Below are positions 1-11,647 of a stretch of 64,000 nt of DNA, piece after piece. A program made the translations under genes and the position numbers. This DNA is from Ophiodon elongatus. Lineage: Eukaryota > Chordata > Actinopteri > Perciformes > Hexagrammidae. The stretch is taken from assembly GCA_016806645.1 (NCBI GenBank), contig JACSYO010001808.1:186001-250000 (forward strand), given 5' to 3'. The notes under the pieces are model-generated. The model worked only from the letters and a program-made list of their open reading frames with translations, ran no database searches and was not told the DNA's origin. Positions within the stretch are counted from its first letter, which is position 1, and the number at the start of each line of letters is the position of its first letter.

Positions 1-640
1 ATATAAAACTCATTTAGTCCTTGCGAGTACTTCCTCCCATTGATCCCTCTCTATTCCGAGCTCATTTGGCAGCTCGTGTTGCCCCTCGACTGGCATCTAA
101 AGGCTTTGATGTAGTCGGCAGACGCCAGGCGAGCACCGTGGTAACCTGTGTTTGAGAAGTCTGTGAGCTGCCCTCTCTACATCCCCTCTCTCTTTTCCTA
201 TCCTTTTGTGTCTGTCCGTCTCTCTCTGCCAGTTAATGAGCCATGCAGGACTGCCATCATTCGGCGTAGCCATGTAGAGAGTCAGAGAGAGCGGAGAATA
301 GGGGGGAAAAAAGAGCTGGGAAGACAGAAAACGGGTGAGACACAGAGAGAAGAGAGTGGGGACATGATGTTTTCCCTCACCTCCTCCCTAATCAGGCCCG
401 TCTCCCTACCAAACACCACACGGCAATTAGACCTGACAGTACTCCGACTCCCACAATCCCACCAGGACTACACATTCAAACACTCAAATCAACACAAGGG
501 GGGGAAAAAAATGCCTGAAAGCCCGACACAACTTCAAGAAAAGAGAGCTCGTGGTAGCAGAGAAGCGAGCGCCGAGGTAAAAATCTCAAAACTATAAAGA
601 CAGAGAATAAAAATAAAACAATCACATTTTGGCGTCCCTC
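1..640. other. No gene seen; purine/pyrimidine-rich unique sequence
   Basis: I see no splice-bounded or codon-biased reading frame here. The left part is pyrimidine-rich (150-235) and the centre is purine-rich with GAGA-type words (275-360). An open frame runs through most of it, but its composition is that of simple purine-rich DNA, so I do not call it coding. Confidence 0.6.
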
Positions 641-759
641 CGTGCCTGGCCGGATGTTTTTGCGGGAAAGTGGTCATGACTGTGTGGGGTGTGTGCACGA
701 GCAGTCTGCGCTCCCCAGAGGACGCCTTTGGAATAGTGGGTTGATAACAAATACAGTTG

Positions 760-1920
760 AGCTCGCTTGCATGAGCAGTGAGCTAATTGGGATAATTAGT
801 TTGTTACCTCGCTCGTTATTGCATTTTAATGTGGATTCCAAATGATCAGGAGGGGAGGCGTGAGATGCTGCATGCATGTTTGTTATGTACATGTGTGCCT
901 CTGTGTCTCTGCACATGGCTTCTTGCATTTTAGACATTTAGATTTTGGCGAGGAGGTAAAGTTACAGGAACTTATTCGAACAACGTAGATTAATGCGGTT
1001 TAATCCTGTGAGCATTTTGTTTTCCAGAAGAGTTACTGGGCGTGTTGAACGTATTCCAAGAGTTATTTTGTCAAACAATTTGCATTTCCTGAGCCGGATT
1101 TTCCCTCATCCTGGTGAAATATCTAATTCTACTCCGGTTCATGATTTTCTACATTTTCCAGCGCGCCTTTCAACAACTTCCAGAGAAGGGACATAGACTT
1201 GTTGCATTCGGCTCGGGGGTTAAATGCGTAGGCGGGGAGAGCGAAAGCGATGCACGTTTTTTCCAGGCGCTGCACTGTCAAAATGCAACATGTGCTGTGG
1301 CTGGATTTAATTATGGACGGCTGACGGTGAGACTGGTAACGCTTCCTCCTCCATGATGGATTATTGCCTTTATAATAGTTCAACATCACTGGAAAATGGC
1401 CAAAGGTGTCCTTGCGCTTTAATACTAAAAAGGGAAGTTTGATCTAAATCTAATGGCATTTTTCATAGATAAAATAATCCTCCATTGTAGATGTCTCAAA
1501 GTGACATTGTCTGTATAGTGCAATGCAAGTTCATACACTTTTGCATAGTTGTTTTTAGGGGCGTATTGTTCCTTTAAAGTACACCTTGACCGCTGTAGAA
1601 GCCAATCCCACAGTGTTTTGGTTACAGGACAGTTTTCTCTCATGTATACGCTGCCTCGCCACCCATGTGTGTGCTCCCTGTCTGAAGCAGAATAGGGAGA
1701 CGCCTGTGTCCAGCTGATGACAGCTCCCTATCTCCCCTCTTCAAGAAGCCATTTCAACCGCACACATCAATAGCCAACTCTCCGGAGCAAAGCACAGCAA
1801 TAATTCCAGATAAATCATTCCCTCGCGGAGCCACTTGATGCGTTCAAACGCACCCGTGACCTTCAGCTCTGCCTCTTTCTACATCATATAGCCCGGGAAT
1901 ATAAAAGCTTATTAGCTCAG
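760..1920. promoter_or_regulatory. Possible conserved non-coding block(s)
   Basis: Unique, repeat-free sequence with homeodomain-like words (for example TAATTGGGATAATTAG near 783-798) and mixed AT/GC texture that often marks teleost enhancers. A TATAAAAG word lies at 1900-1907 on the plus strand. No coding signature covers the block apart from the weak exon candidate at 1844-1954. Regulatory function is inference only; alignment to other fish would decide it. Confidence 0.25.
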
Positions 1921-1954
1921 AACATTGTTGATACGTTTGTTCGAAGGCAATGCA
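1844..1954 (-). CDS. Candidate terminal exon of weak three-exon minus-strand model
   Basis: Reading the minus strand from 1954, a 36-codon frame in phase 0 ends at a TGA (1844-1846). It is preceded by an AG acceptor with a moderately pyrimidine-rich lead. The phase matches the donor of the exon candidate at 2118-2225. The peptide starts CIAFEQTYQQCSEL and ends HGCV; I do not recognise it. The acceptor is the weakest signal of the model. Codon use is not biased, so chance is a serious alternative. Confidence 0.15.
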   Translation of the reverse strand, partial: CIAFEQTYQQCSELISFYIPGLYDVERGRAEGHGCV

Positions 1955-2117
1955 CTAATGAGGCGTTGCAGGATGCGAGCAGCCGCCGACTATCCTTTTG
2001 GAGATGTTTTTTATTTTTTCCCCCCACCCGCACCAGAGGAGGACAATACACTGCTAATGGCATCTCATTCGTAAGTGGGCAAATAAAAAAGAGAGATGAA
2101 GTGCAATATTGCTTTAC

Positions 2118-2225
2118 CATATCAAAGGAAGTGGCATCCACGGCTGTCTGATGGCATGTTGATGGGTGAGCAGGAGGGTGGACTTCTGTAGACACGTGAC
2201 GGACGTGGAGAGACGGTCGGAGAAG
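2118..2225 (-). CDS. Candidate internal exon, unknown product
   Basis: This 108-nt minus-strand segment has a strong acceptor: a long C/T tract (CTCTCTCTTCCTCTGTGGCAG) ends at 2226. Its donor is ATG|GTAAAG at 2117-2112. It is open in phase 0 for 36 codons (peptide begins LLRPSLHVRHVSTEV). That phase is compatible with the upstream exon candidate at 2468-2541, leaving a 242-nt intron, a common size in fish. No known domain is evident. Third-position GC is only about half, so coding support comes mainly from splice borders and phase. Confidence 0.22.
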
Positions 2226-2467
2226 CTGCCACAGAGGAAGAGAGAGAATTAGACGGTGAACACTCAGAGACAGACGAATAAACAGAACAGAAAAAGCCAT
2301 GCAGACAAAATGACATTGCATTATAATAAATGTAGGCATGTTCGTTAAGGAAAGACTTATAGGAACACATTTCAGATGAAAGAATGCATTACTTTCTCAA
2401 CTATACATCCTTTCAGTCACATTTACTTCACAGTGTCTTTGTGTGTCTTACTGACATAGATACTTAC

Positions 2468-2541
2468 GCGCACAATTGTTGACACGCTCAGCAGCAGCTT
2501 CATTGTAGCAGCTCATCTTTAAACTCCCTGCTCAACAGTAG
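2468..2541 (-). CDS. Candidate exon carrying a start codon
   Basis: A 74-nt minus-strand segment lies between a textbook acceptor (CTCTCCTCTCTTTTTCCAG, ending at 2542) and a donor CGC|GTAAGT at 2467. An ATG at exon position 39 gives MKLLLSVSTIVR up to the donor, so the first part would be 5' UTR. The residues after the junction are not hydrophobic enough for a clear signal peptide. Both borders are unusually good for chance, but the protein is unrecognised and no upstream promoter was found. Confidence 0.22.
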
Positions 2542-3810
2542 CTGGAAAAAGAGAGGAGAGTTGCTTTACAACCCGAGGATTTCTCAACGTTATCCGTGTG
2601 CTTTAGGCGTCACCTCTCATGTAGAGCCGAACCGATATCAGTGTTTGTGAAAGGCCTCATACGGGAGCTGAACATGGACATATGTCAGACTGACGTTCTC
2701 CTGCGTATCAAATCAAGCGCTTCCTAAACTAACGGCTCGTCACCAGCCAACGATCGAGACCTTTTGACTTCACTTTTTGGGGGGCCGTCATGTTGCTGCG
2801 CGCACAGGTCAGCTCAGGTGAAGAAGCTTCTTTTTTTATCTTATGTTGATGCAAAGATTTGTAGAGCAGCAGGAATGTAGCACAACATGGAAGTTAAAGC
2901 AGTGCTTTACATTCTGTGCCCAAAACATTAAGTTGATGATTATCATTTTGGCCATTATTGGGCAGCCCTAGTTCAATGTGGCAGAATAATACCACAGCAT
3001 GATAAACCAAAGAGAGTTTCTAGAAGTGTGACCACGGTATCCCCACGACCTGCTGCTGTTTGATTATCAGCCGATATGGATTCAACGTTATAGCTGCCAT
3101 AAGACCTGTCGCTCAATCTCGTGCTGCCCAGAGACGATCTGGTCTACCGATGGCTTTAAAGTCTTAATCCTATACCCTCTCACACATCTGCTTGGCTCGT
3201 ATGTGACCAGACCGACTGACGGATGACTTCTGGGGGAATGATTTGTTGTTTGGTCGAGGTATGTGCAGAGTTTTCTTTAATAGAGCAGACGTTCTCAACC
3301 TAAGTGCGATATGCTAATCAACACTTTACCTACTTGTCAGGAAGCAGAAGAGGGGGGTTTGGGGGGGGCTCGCTTTCTGGGACCAAAATGCTCGTTTTCA
3401 GCACCAGAGGGAATTCACTCCCGGTGTTATCTTCTGATCACAAGCCTACATTTTTAATTTGACTCTCCCATCATACGCGCCACAACATATGGAGTGATGG
3501 CATCCCCAGCAATCTCTCGTTCATTACTATCCTTTCTTTCTGTGCTTCTTTTTTTTCCCCTCACACTTTTTTTTGTAAATTTACATCCCGTTAGAGCCGC
3601 CTGCTTTTCTGAAAGCCCCCAGAGGACCGGAGTCTTCGCCTCTCGTCGGGAGACTCTCACTCGAGGGCCGCCTCAGAGGGGGAAACAGTTTAGACTTTGT
3701 TCTGGCGTTGAGCTCTCTGTGGGGGAAATGTCTAAAAGACCCACATAATTAGAGGAGGGAGCGAGAAGTAAAGACAAACCCTGCTTTAGATTGGAACTCG
3801 AAGTAGTAAA
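2542..3810. other. No gene seen; mixed unique and possibly old repeat-derived sequence
   Basis: No convincing coding frame. At 3361-3369 there is a short G run. A motif TTCAGCACCAGAGGGAA (about 3394-3410) resembles one half of an RE1/NRSF site and overlaps a CTCF-like core, but it lacks the rest of either consensus. A sequence near 3289 (GTTCTCAACCTAAG) is faintly like the end of a hAT element. These are observations, not firm calls. Confidence 0.4.
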
Positions 3811-3829
3811 TCAAGTCTGCATCACTTTT

Positions 3830-4570
3830 CACTGCCAGGTATCGATGTCAACACCCCGCAAACGTTCTGCTTTCCCAATGTGTTCAGTTCATTTGGGGTG
3901 AGGTGGGGAAACGCGTGGTTCATGGTCCTCAAGAAAGCTAAACCAAAAATTGTTTCCTGAATGGTTCTCAATTGACTTTTTGCTCTCCTGCAAAAGTCTT
4001 GCAAAGGATTGCTGACATCCTATTGGACATCTCAGAGGTGTGGCTTTTTGGGAAAATGGTATTAAAAGGGACAGTGCAGAGACTTTACACGTGAAGATGA
4101 GTCACTACGTGAAGGCTACCACTCATTTATTTAAATTTCTTTATTTAAATGTATTCTGTGGCTATGAAGGAGATTTACAGAGTCTGAGAAAATAACCCTG
4201 ATGACGTCATAATGATGTCATTGGCATTAGCTTGGGTTAGATTGGGTTTTGCATACATATGCAGAATCTGTAGGCAACGGAACAAGATTTTGGTCTCTGA
4301 AGTGATCTGATTTCTGTTCATCGTCCGAGAGGGATCGACCAATTACGTTCGAGCGGGAACAATATCGATGTTGCATGATGGGAAGAGTAGGGTCCTATAT
4401 TCAACCGTGACCCTGGAATACCCTTTTAAAACACCGTCCTTTTTTCAGGATCAAAACCCCAAAAAGCAGCATTTTTATCACATCCACTCATCAGATCGGC
4501 TCGTCCCGACTTCTGTAGCTCGACTTCTCATGTTTTTAGTCGCGTCAGGTGCGTCTGCTATCAGTCGACT
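3830..4570. repeat. Possible diverged interspersed repeat with CRE and GATGTCAT words
   Basis: The segment contains phrases I recall as recurrent in teleost genomes: a block around 4009-4075 ending in a TTAAAAGGGACAGTGCAGAG word, TGATGACGTCATAATGATGTCAT around 4200-4222, and TTGCATGATGGGAA near 4371. A perfect CRE octamer (TGACGTCA) is at 4202-4209. The repeat call rests on recall, as no second copy is in this window. Mapping the block back to its genome would settle it. Confidence 0.35.
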
Positions 4571-4659
4571 CAATTGATTACGTTATGGAATAGTCAGGCG
4601 GTGTGATGCACTAAAGCTTTTGGAGCTGAGTGGAGGACAGGGGAGGAGACTGCACCCAC

Positions 4660-5300
4660 ACACTTACTGAATTTTAAGTTCCACTAATCAATATTCTTAT
4701 ATTAACAAGAGTTGCTCGTAGTGACGAACCCACAGAGAATTATTACCTGCAGGGTGCGCTGGGACTGTTTTGCTGTTACAACCCACAAATTAGTTGTTCA
4801 GTCACATCACTCTCCCCAGCCTCATTTTCAGATAAAAAGCCACCACGCTGCTTAGCAACAAACAACAAAAACACAAAGTTAGACACTAGCTGCTAGTGGT
4901 GCAGCACATTTCCTCCAGGAGATACAATAAGGTTAAAGTAAAGAAAATGTATTATTATGATTGTAAAAAAAACAAAGAACATCTAATAGAAGATTTAAAA
5001 AAGGATTAAAAAGCGGTTTAGACAGCCAGTTAGATATGTAAAAAAAAGAGCTAAATGAGAGTGAATATTGGACTTACATGCATCACATATGACTCCAAAT
5101 GAATGCTAATGTTTTTACGTCTGTCTTCTGCAGGATGTATAAATGTTCGCTAACACATTAGCCATATCCACTATATATACACACAGCGATAATATGTCAG
5201 TGTTTGTTTACAGCTTGTTTTGCTGCCCCCAAGTGGCCAAAAACAAATAACGTCTTTAAATGGTGGGTTATGTCTAGATGCTAACCCACGATTTACATGT
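4660..5300. repeat. Interspersed repeat family B, copy 1 (longest)
   Basis: The block includes ACTAGCTGCTAGTGGTGCAG near 4887-4906, AAATGAATGCTAATG near 5098, GCTAACACATTAGCCATATC near 5150-5169 and GCTGCCCCCAAGTGGCC at 5222-5238. Diverged counterparts of these phrases occur in the same order in copies near 12.4-12.75 kb and 31.3-31.5 kb. I recall the ancestral block as common in percomorph fish. It has no coding content. Boundaries are approximate and the transposon class is unknown to me. Confidence 0.65.
5222..5238 (-). promoter_or_regulatory. CTCF-like core inside repeat family B
   Basis: On the minus strand this reads GGCCACTTGGGGGCAGC. It fits the CTCF core CCACnAGGGGGCA except for one base (T for A). 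The motif belongs to the repeat, so each genomic copy could seed a related site. Binding is inference. Confidence 0.3.
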
Positions 5301-5685
5301 CCCAATTTATTTCACATTATCTTCTGGCAAACGGCAGTAACACACATGCATACTCAGTCCACTCACACCTCAAAGAGAAAACTTGCCGTTTAGCCCAAAG
5401 TGCGAAGCGAGCCGTGCGTTTCCCTCGGTGACACCCTTCTCCATTGCAGCAAAAACATACCTGCTCACAAAAGGCGCACGCTCTCACAAGCACACACCTT
5501 GTATTGTCTTCAGCTATGCTCAATTATTAATGGATAAACAAAGAGCCGTGAACTGTGATGGGCTGTCGGCAGATATTTTCCCCTCTCATATCTTGGGGGC
5601 CCAGGAAACGTACACAAGAGCCGAGACTGTAAACAGGGAGGAGAAGCTTAAGGTCAAACTCACTCAACGCTCGGGATGCTCACAC

Positions 5686-5688
<3 letters not shown>

Positions 5689-5730
<42 letters not shown>
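5689..5730. repeat. (AC)n microsatellite
   Basis: About 21 uninterrupted AC units, visible directly. It opens a three-array cluster whose two other arrays are TG on the same strand. Confidence 0.98.
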
Positions 5731-5732
<2 letters not shown>

Positions 5733-5797
5733 ACAGATACAAACTAGCAAAAGATCTGCAAGAAGTACAGATTGCCTAAAAATGTCAGGGGGAAATG

Positions 5798-5799
<2 letters not shown>

Positions 5800-5851
<52 letters not shown>
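5800..5851. repeat. (TG)n microsatellite
   Basis: 26 TG units on the plus strand, 70 bp from the AC array at 5689-5730 and complementary to it, so the pair could fold as a hairpin. Confidence 0.98.
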
Positions 5852-5956
5852 GAGGAAAGTGTGTGTGTCTCAGAGAAGTGGAGCAGATAGCTCATTTCCT
5901 CTACTGAGACGGTTAGCTGACTTCTCTTTCTCAGGAGGTTGGCTAGCCATGTGAAG

Positions 5957-5958
<2 letters not shown>

Positions 5959-6013
<55 letters not shown>
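5959..6013. repeat. (TG)n microsatellite
   Basis: About 27 TG units, perfect. It is the third array of the 5.7-6.0 kb cluster. Confidence 0.98.
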
Positions 6014-6014
<1 letters not shown>

Positions 6015-7373
6015 GGAGACAGCAGACTCCCCTGAGTAAGTGAGGATGATGTAAGAACAGTTCATCGACTTCTCTTCATGCGGCGGTAACACAGAGCTGT
6101 TCTCAAAAAAAGGGTTTAGTTGCTCTCACAGACGTACAGGTAGACAACAGAGGGAATACACATTTAAATCACATGCATAACAAGTACAAAGATTTCACCG
6201 CAGAGACCGTGGGAGTGAATTCCTGCAGCGTTATCCATCCCCCGGTTCTCTGTTGATACTTGTGGTTGTTTTGTTAATTTACAGGAAACGCTGCTTTGTT
6301 GATATCACCACGTCTCTGCATTAACTGGGACGTGACTCAAATGAGCCGTGATGTCATTGCATCCTTTCTGTCAGCAATATGGTGTCTGATTCAGCCGTCT
6401 GTCTCTCAGTGTGTCGCTCTGTCTGTCTGGCCTTCCTTCTGTTCCGGTCCATTTCAAGTGATCAGCTCTGTGTGTTTTGACAGTCGCGTAATTTGTTGTA
6501 ATTATGAAGTGACGACGCAGGTGTGCATATGCTGGCTCAGGTTCTTTTTTTTTTATGCCTAGCAAATATGCAGTTTTATTTTTTTTAAATCAACATTTAC
6601 TTGTTGCGGTTGAGATTCATGAAGCAGGAATCACATTTATTTTTCTTCAGGACATTATGCTGTGTCCACATTTAGAAAGGAATAGCAGGATCGTCATGGC
6701 AACTCTTAAGTGTTCATACCACTAAAGTACGATGGCATATTAGGGCCTGTAATCATTATTATCGAGACGGATGAGGGGGGGGGTATAGAGAAAAAAAACC
6801 CTGAATATTCTGAGATTATAAAATCACAAATATACGAGAAAGAAAGTGGGTTTTTTTTGGCAAGGAACCACATTGCTTTACTTTACAAGGTTGGAAGAGA
6901 CGCCAGTAACATGAGCCGCCGAGTGCAAACGTATCAATTGCAGTAGTATTTATTCATGTCGATAAAAGAACAAGACAGAAAACGTCACAGGAGCAACACT
7001 ATTCAGACGGTGGCAAAACATATGACTTTGTAATCTCTGATAATATTCCAATTCTCGTTAATTTACCAATTCAATCTTTGAGAATATATAACTTTTTCTT
7101 TTTTTAAATTCAACCTTTAATCTGGAAAGTTCTAAATATAATCCCCCTCCCTCAGCTCACTTTCTATTTCGGCCCTCAAAATCATAACATCCCTGATTAA
7201 CTATCTAAATGCATTCATCTAAATTGCGGATCAATATTCCGCCTATTGTCAAATCACTTCATTCTACATCAAAACGTACATTAAAATATATTTCGCTACA
7301 AACGTGGATGGCACGTCCTGTCTGAAGCTCATGAGCGTTTCCGCCGCTCATCCCACTAACACACTGTGTGCGT
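6014..7373. other. No gene seen; unique AT-rich sequence
   Basis: No splice-bounded frame or recognisable repeat. Short T runs (6547-6556, 6849-6857) and a G run (6775-6783) are present. A donor-like CTGA|GTAAGT occurs at about 6036 without a matching exon upstream. Confidence 0.55.
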
Positions 7374-7439
7374 CACACGCACACGCACGCACACGCACGC
7401 ACACGCACGCGCATGCACACGCACACGCACACGCACACA
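7374..7439. repeat. Compound (CACG)n/(CA)n microsatellite
   Basis: Alternating purine-pyrimidine array in which CA units are interspersed with CG (ACGC and ACACGC units). The CpG-containing alternation makes this the window's best Z-DNA-prone tract. Confidence 0.95.
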
Positions 7440-7794
7440 GAAAGAAACAACGCAGTAAGTTCCCCTCAGCTGTACACACACAAATCCATCAAACTGCGGC
7501 GTACATCTCCGACTTGTTAAGGTACCATTTGTCAGCTGCTCCTGGAGTGGCTGTGTGACTCCGCCACTAATTGCCACTGGTGCTAAATTTAGTAGGGGAG
7601 ATATGAGTCCTTTTGATCAGTAGCACTGAATCTAGAAAAAAGAAGAAAAAAAAAGGGAAAAAAAATGTGCTCAGCCTCGCAGGCAAGTTTACCCGCCTCT
7701 CCCCGCGCTCTCCCCCATCTCCCCGTCACTGGGGAATAGGTGAACTATTCCATATGTCAGCCTTGTCAATCAGCGGCAGAAATATGGGAAGTGC

Positions 7795-7838
7795 TCCCTC
7801 TCCCTCCCTCTCCCCCCCTCTCTCCTTCTCCTTCTCCT

Positions 7839-7872
<34 letters not shown>
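7795..7872. repeat. Pyrimidine tract ending in (TC)n
   Basis: C/T-only tract, imperfect at first (CCCTCTCC and CTTCTC units), then a perfect (TC)n from about 7844 to 7872. Open frames through it encode only Ser/Leu or Pro/Ser runs and are artefacts. Confidence 0.95.
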
Positions 7873-7874
<2 letters not shown>

Positions 7875-7931
7875 CAAAGATCCTGGGTAGATCCTCGTTG
7901 CTCGTCTCTCGGAGAATTCTGCCCGTGATCC

Positions 7932-7932
<1 letters not shown>

Positions 7933-7978
<46 letters not shown>
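7933..7978. repeat. (GT)n microsatellite
   Basis: 23 GT units followed by (TTTA)-type units (7979-7990). Confidence 0.98.
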
Positions 7979-7980
<2 letters not shown>

Positions 7981-8154
7981 ATTTATTTATTTCCATGTCA
8001 TCATGGGTGGTTTGGAATCTCAAGACGAGGAGGGAATATTAATCAAAAACAATCTCGGCTCGGAATTTTAATTGTAACGTTAATCAATCATTGTGAACGA
8101 GACGAGGGCTTGGCGCTGCTCCGAGTAAACCTGCTGCTCCAGTGGTGGACAGGA

Positions 8155-8156
<2 letters not shown>

Positions 8157-8188
<32 letters not shown>
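8157..8188. repeat. (GT)n microsatellite
   Basis: 16 perfect GT units. Confidence 0.97.
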
Positions 8189-8189
<1 letters not shown>

Positions 8190-8589
8190 GTTGGACTGAA
8201 AAGGATTCAGTCTTGTTGTGTATGAAAACACATCTCCTGCTGAAGTTGAAGCTCTCTTAAGTTGCTAATCAAACAGACGGGGAAGATGAAAGATGATTTC
8301 TCTACATCTTAAAGATTTCAGCCTGAAGTATAATATGAAAAAAAATAGAGCTTTTAACCTCCTTTTTTCCCCCACCAGCTTATATCCGTCTGAGTCACAC
8401 ATAAAATACACAACTGCAGACACGTAAAAACACCAGTCTCCGTCTGTGCCAAGCGCTCACCTTGATGCCCATACGTCAGCATCTCATCAGCTGTGCCGGT
8501 GACAGAAAGCGAAGCCGTCGGTTCACTGATTGATGGCGGCGCCATCAGGACTTTGATCATAACTCACAAACTTTATCTGTTTGAGTTTT

Positions 8590-8885
8590 CGCCTGCAATC
8601 AAGGTTATGCGAGATCGACTTTATCTTCTCCGCTCTGTGCGAGCGTCACCAATAAATATTATGTTCTGATCTGTTTAAGTGACGCGATGCCATCCGGAAG
8701 GCTCTTATTGTAATTAATACATTTTTCATAATCCAGCCGAATGGCTAAATAAAAGGCCTTTGTGGGAAAATTGATCTCCTTGAAAAGAACATCCATAAAG
8801 GACACAAATCTTACTAAAAGCGCTGTCTAAACAAGACGCATCAAGGCCAAGGTTGATTGTAAATGTGTGCATTGCATCAGCGCTG
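8590..8885. promoter_or_regulatory. Possible conserved non-coding block, or 3' flank of minus-strand candidate gene
   Basis: Unique sequence with AATAAATATT (8652-8661) and TTGTAATTAATACATTTTT (8708-8726) words and no coding signature. If the terminal exon at 9081-9176 is real, this lies just past its poly(A) signal. Enhancer-like texture is inference. Confidence 0.25.
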
Positions 8886-8891
8886 TTTATT
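8886..8891 (-). terminator. AATAAA poly(A) signal candidate for minus-strand model
   Basis: AATAAA read on the minus strand, about 190 nt past the stop codon at 9081-9083. The hexamer is common by chance, so this only supports the model if the terminal exon is real. Confidence 0.2.
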
Positions 8892-9080
8892 TCCTTATTC
8901 CACTTGTTGTTTGTCCCTTTTTTAATATTTTAGATTGATATAAATCTTCTAACCATCCCTCACTGAGAGGAGCAGCTTAACCTTGAAGTCAGGTGTTTTT
9001 TAGCCCTTAAAGAGACATGCCCTCTTTAAACACCCCTAATAGGCGTTTTCTGTTCACCTAAAGGCCTCAAGTCTCCGAGG

Positions 9081-9176
9081 TCAAGTGTGTGGCGCCTCAG
9101 CGTTGAGCAAGGCGTCCACGGTACACACTAGGGCGATGCCGACTGTGCTCCAGGATCTCATCAGTAGGTGTAAAAA
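9081..9176 (-). CDS. Candidate terminal exon of minus-strand gene (9-22 kb model)
   Basis: On the minus strand an acceptor (TCACCTCGGTCAGGGTGTCAG) is followed in phase 0 by 31 codons and a TGA at 9081-9083. The peptide begins FLHLLMRSWSTVGIALV and ends LLNAEAPHT. In its last 25 codons about three quarters of third positions are G or C, as in fish coding DNA. The phase fits the donor at 9530. The sequence is CpG-rich and the other two minus frames are also open for part of its length, which weakens the call. The spacing of F, W and VGI recalls the end of MEI4 as I remember it, but that is only a lead. Confidence 0.32.
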   Translation of the reverse strand, partial: FLHLLMRSWSTVGIALVCTVDALLNAEAPHT

Positions 9177-9529
9177 CTGACACCCTGACCGAGGTGACCG
9201 GTGGCGTCGCAGAGAGCCGCCGAGTGTCGGAGCTCCCTGCGGCGTCCCGTCTGATTCAGGAGGACGAACGCAGGCCGGGACCATCAGACACACGCGGTGT
9301 GTGGCGAGGCATCAAAACGCTGCTCGTCAACAAGCGCCACGAGCTCTAGAGAATCACGCGTTCACAACAGACTCTTGATGTTCTTTAATGCCGCACAAGA
9401 GATGAAGAAGAAGGGACTGGAAGGGAAATAATATATGGCTAACGCTGTATAATAAAGTCGCACAAGTACATCAATATTAAAAGATGTTTTTTTCTGTGAC
9501 ATGTTTTGTATCATGTTGGGGTTTCCTAC

Positions 9530-9605
9530 TTTGTTCACGGGAAGGCCTTCAAAGAACATCCAGAGCACAGACGTCCCATTCAGCTCGGGATGGAAATGAC
9601 GACCG
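9530..9605 (-). CDS. Candidate internal exon of minus-strand gene
   Basis: The acceptor is one of the best in the window: a long pyrimidine tract (TGCTTGCTGTCTGTCTTCTG) runs into TTACAG and ends at 9606. The donor is AAA|GTAGGA at 9529. The 76-nt segment is open only in the frame that needs two bases from the previous exon, giving GRHFHPELNGTSVLWMFFEG then LPVNK. GC at codon position 3 is about 60% and at position 2 about 36%, a coding-like contrast. It leaves in phase 0, matching the terminal exon 353 nt downstream. A second in-intron acceptor (TTATTTCCCTTCCAG, about 9417) offers an alternative end. No exon linking it to 12977 was found. Confidence 0.38.
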
Positions 9606-10362
<757 letters not shown>

Positions 10363-10939
10363 GTGCAGGATGAGACATCGGGAGCGACGATATCACAAAT
10401 CACAGGGACAATCAAGACCGTGTCATCTCCGAGGCGGCGCGCGGACTTCACGGCGAACGGCTGTTAACGACAAGAAGGGATGATGGAAGTCATTTCCTGT
10501 AGGACCTCCTGTTGTACGCCATTAGACAATCCTGCCTATTACTAACGTGATAAATGTTGCATGTTGATGAGATGTAACAATAAGTGTGGGATTCTTCTCC
10601 CTTCTTTCTTTTTTTTGTCACTTTAACTTGCGCAGCGAAGAAAAGCTGAAAGCAAGTTTTGATCAGCTGTCGTGGAGTGGTATGGTAATGCAAACTAGAT
10701 ATGGACATTGAAAACAAGATAAAATACATTTATGAATTTGTTTATCATGAAAGAGCTGTCTCTGTGTGAATGTTTTGCTTTTGCTCTTGCGAACGTACAT
10801 GACAAAATGGACACTACATCCGATCAGTCAAGTTTTGAAGTAACAAAGGCTGCTCACTGCTGTGAAAACTGAATGTCCAGCCTAATGAAGCCGGGAATAT
10901 GGCCTTCACTTCAAATACAAGATTCAGCTTTGAACCTAT

Positions 10940-10940
<1 letters not shown>

Positions 10941-10986
<46 letters not shown>
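10941..10986. repeat. (GT)n microsatellite
   Basis: 23 perfect GT units, opposite in sense to the CA array at 10249-10360. Confidence 0.98.
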
Positions 10987-10987
<1 letters not shown>

Positions 10988-11080
10988 TTTACATCTACCT
11001 CTTTGAGACAGATAGACAAAGAAAAGCAGGGCAGCTGTGTGTGAGAGGATCTCTGCATTAACCTTGCTGCTGGCTACAAA

Positions 11081-11090
11081 CCCCCCCCCC

Positions 11091-11127
<37 letters not shown>

Positions 11128-11130
11128 ACA
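11081..11130. repeat. C run plus (CA)n microsatellite
   Basis: An 11-base C run leads into CA units with CG interruptions. It is the third array of the 10.2-11.1 kb cluster. Confidence 0.97.
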
Positions 11131-11647
11131 TTTCAGTTCATCCTAGGTACCGGGCCGCCACCGCTGCCCTCTGTGTGTGTGTAAAAGCTGCACTTAACCC
11201 GGTCCATGCTGCCTCCCACCCCAGGACCCCGGGACCCATTGAGGCCGTGCATCAAACAGACAAAGTGCACCAACACACACGTCACTTCTTTTTTAACCTT
11301 TATTTACCCGGGGAAAGTCAAACTGAACTTTCCCCCAGCAAAAAGCCCTGCTTTGAGTTCACACCTGCAGGCTTCCCATTCCAACCACAAGCCCTCCTTG
11401 CATCCCAAAATGTACCCGCTTGCAAGACATTTTACTGAGCAGCAGTGACTCGTATAACAACGGGGAAGGAGAAGCAACGAGCTATGAAACGTGCACGCTC
11501 GCTGAAATGTATACAAACATGAGTCTGATTATTCTCTGCTGACAGGATCATTTCATTCCTCTGTGAAGGAGAACAGGGGCAGAGGGGGGAGTCGAGAGAC
11601 TGGCTCACCAGGAATATGTGCAGAAGGGAAGTGGAGCCAACCAGCGC
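11131..11647. other. No gene seen; short repeat-like phrase
   Basis: The phrase AACCTTTATTTACCCGGGGA (11296-11315) resembles a short motif at the ends of some fish repeats, but the match is too short to assign. No exon-like segment is visible. Confidence 0.4.

Noticed and set aside
3286..3310. hAT-like end (GTTCTCAACCTAAG)
   Set aside because: Only about a dozen bases resemble the terminus and no partner end is present.
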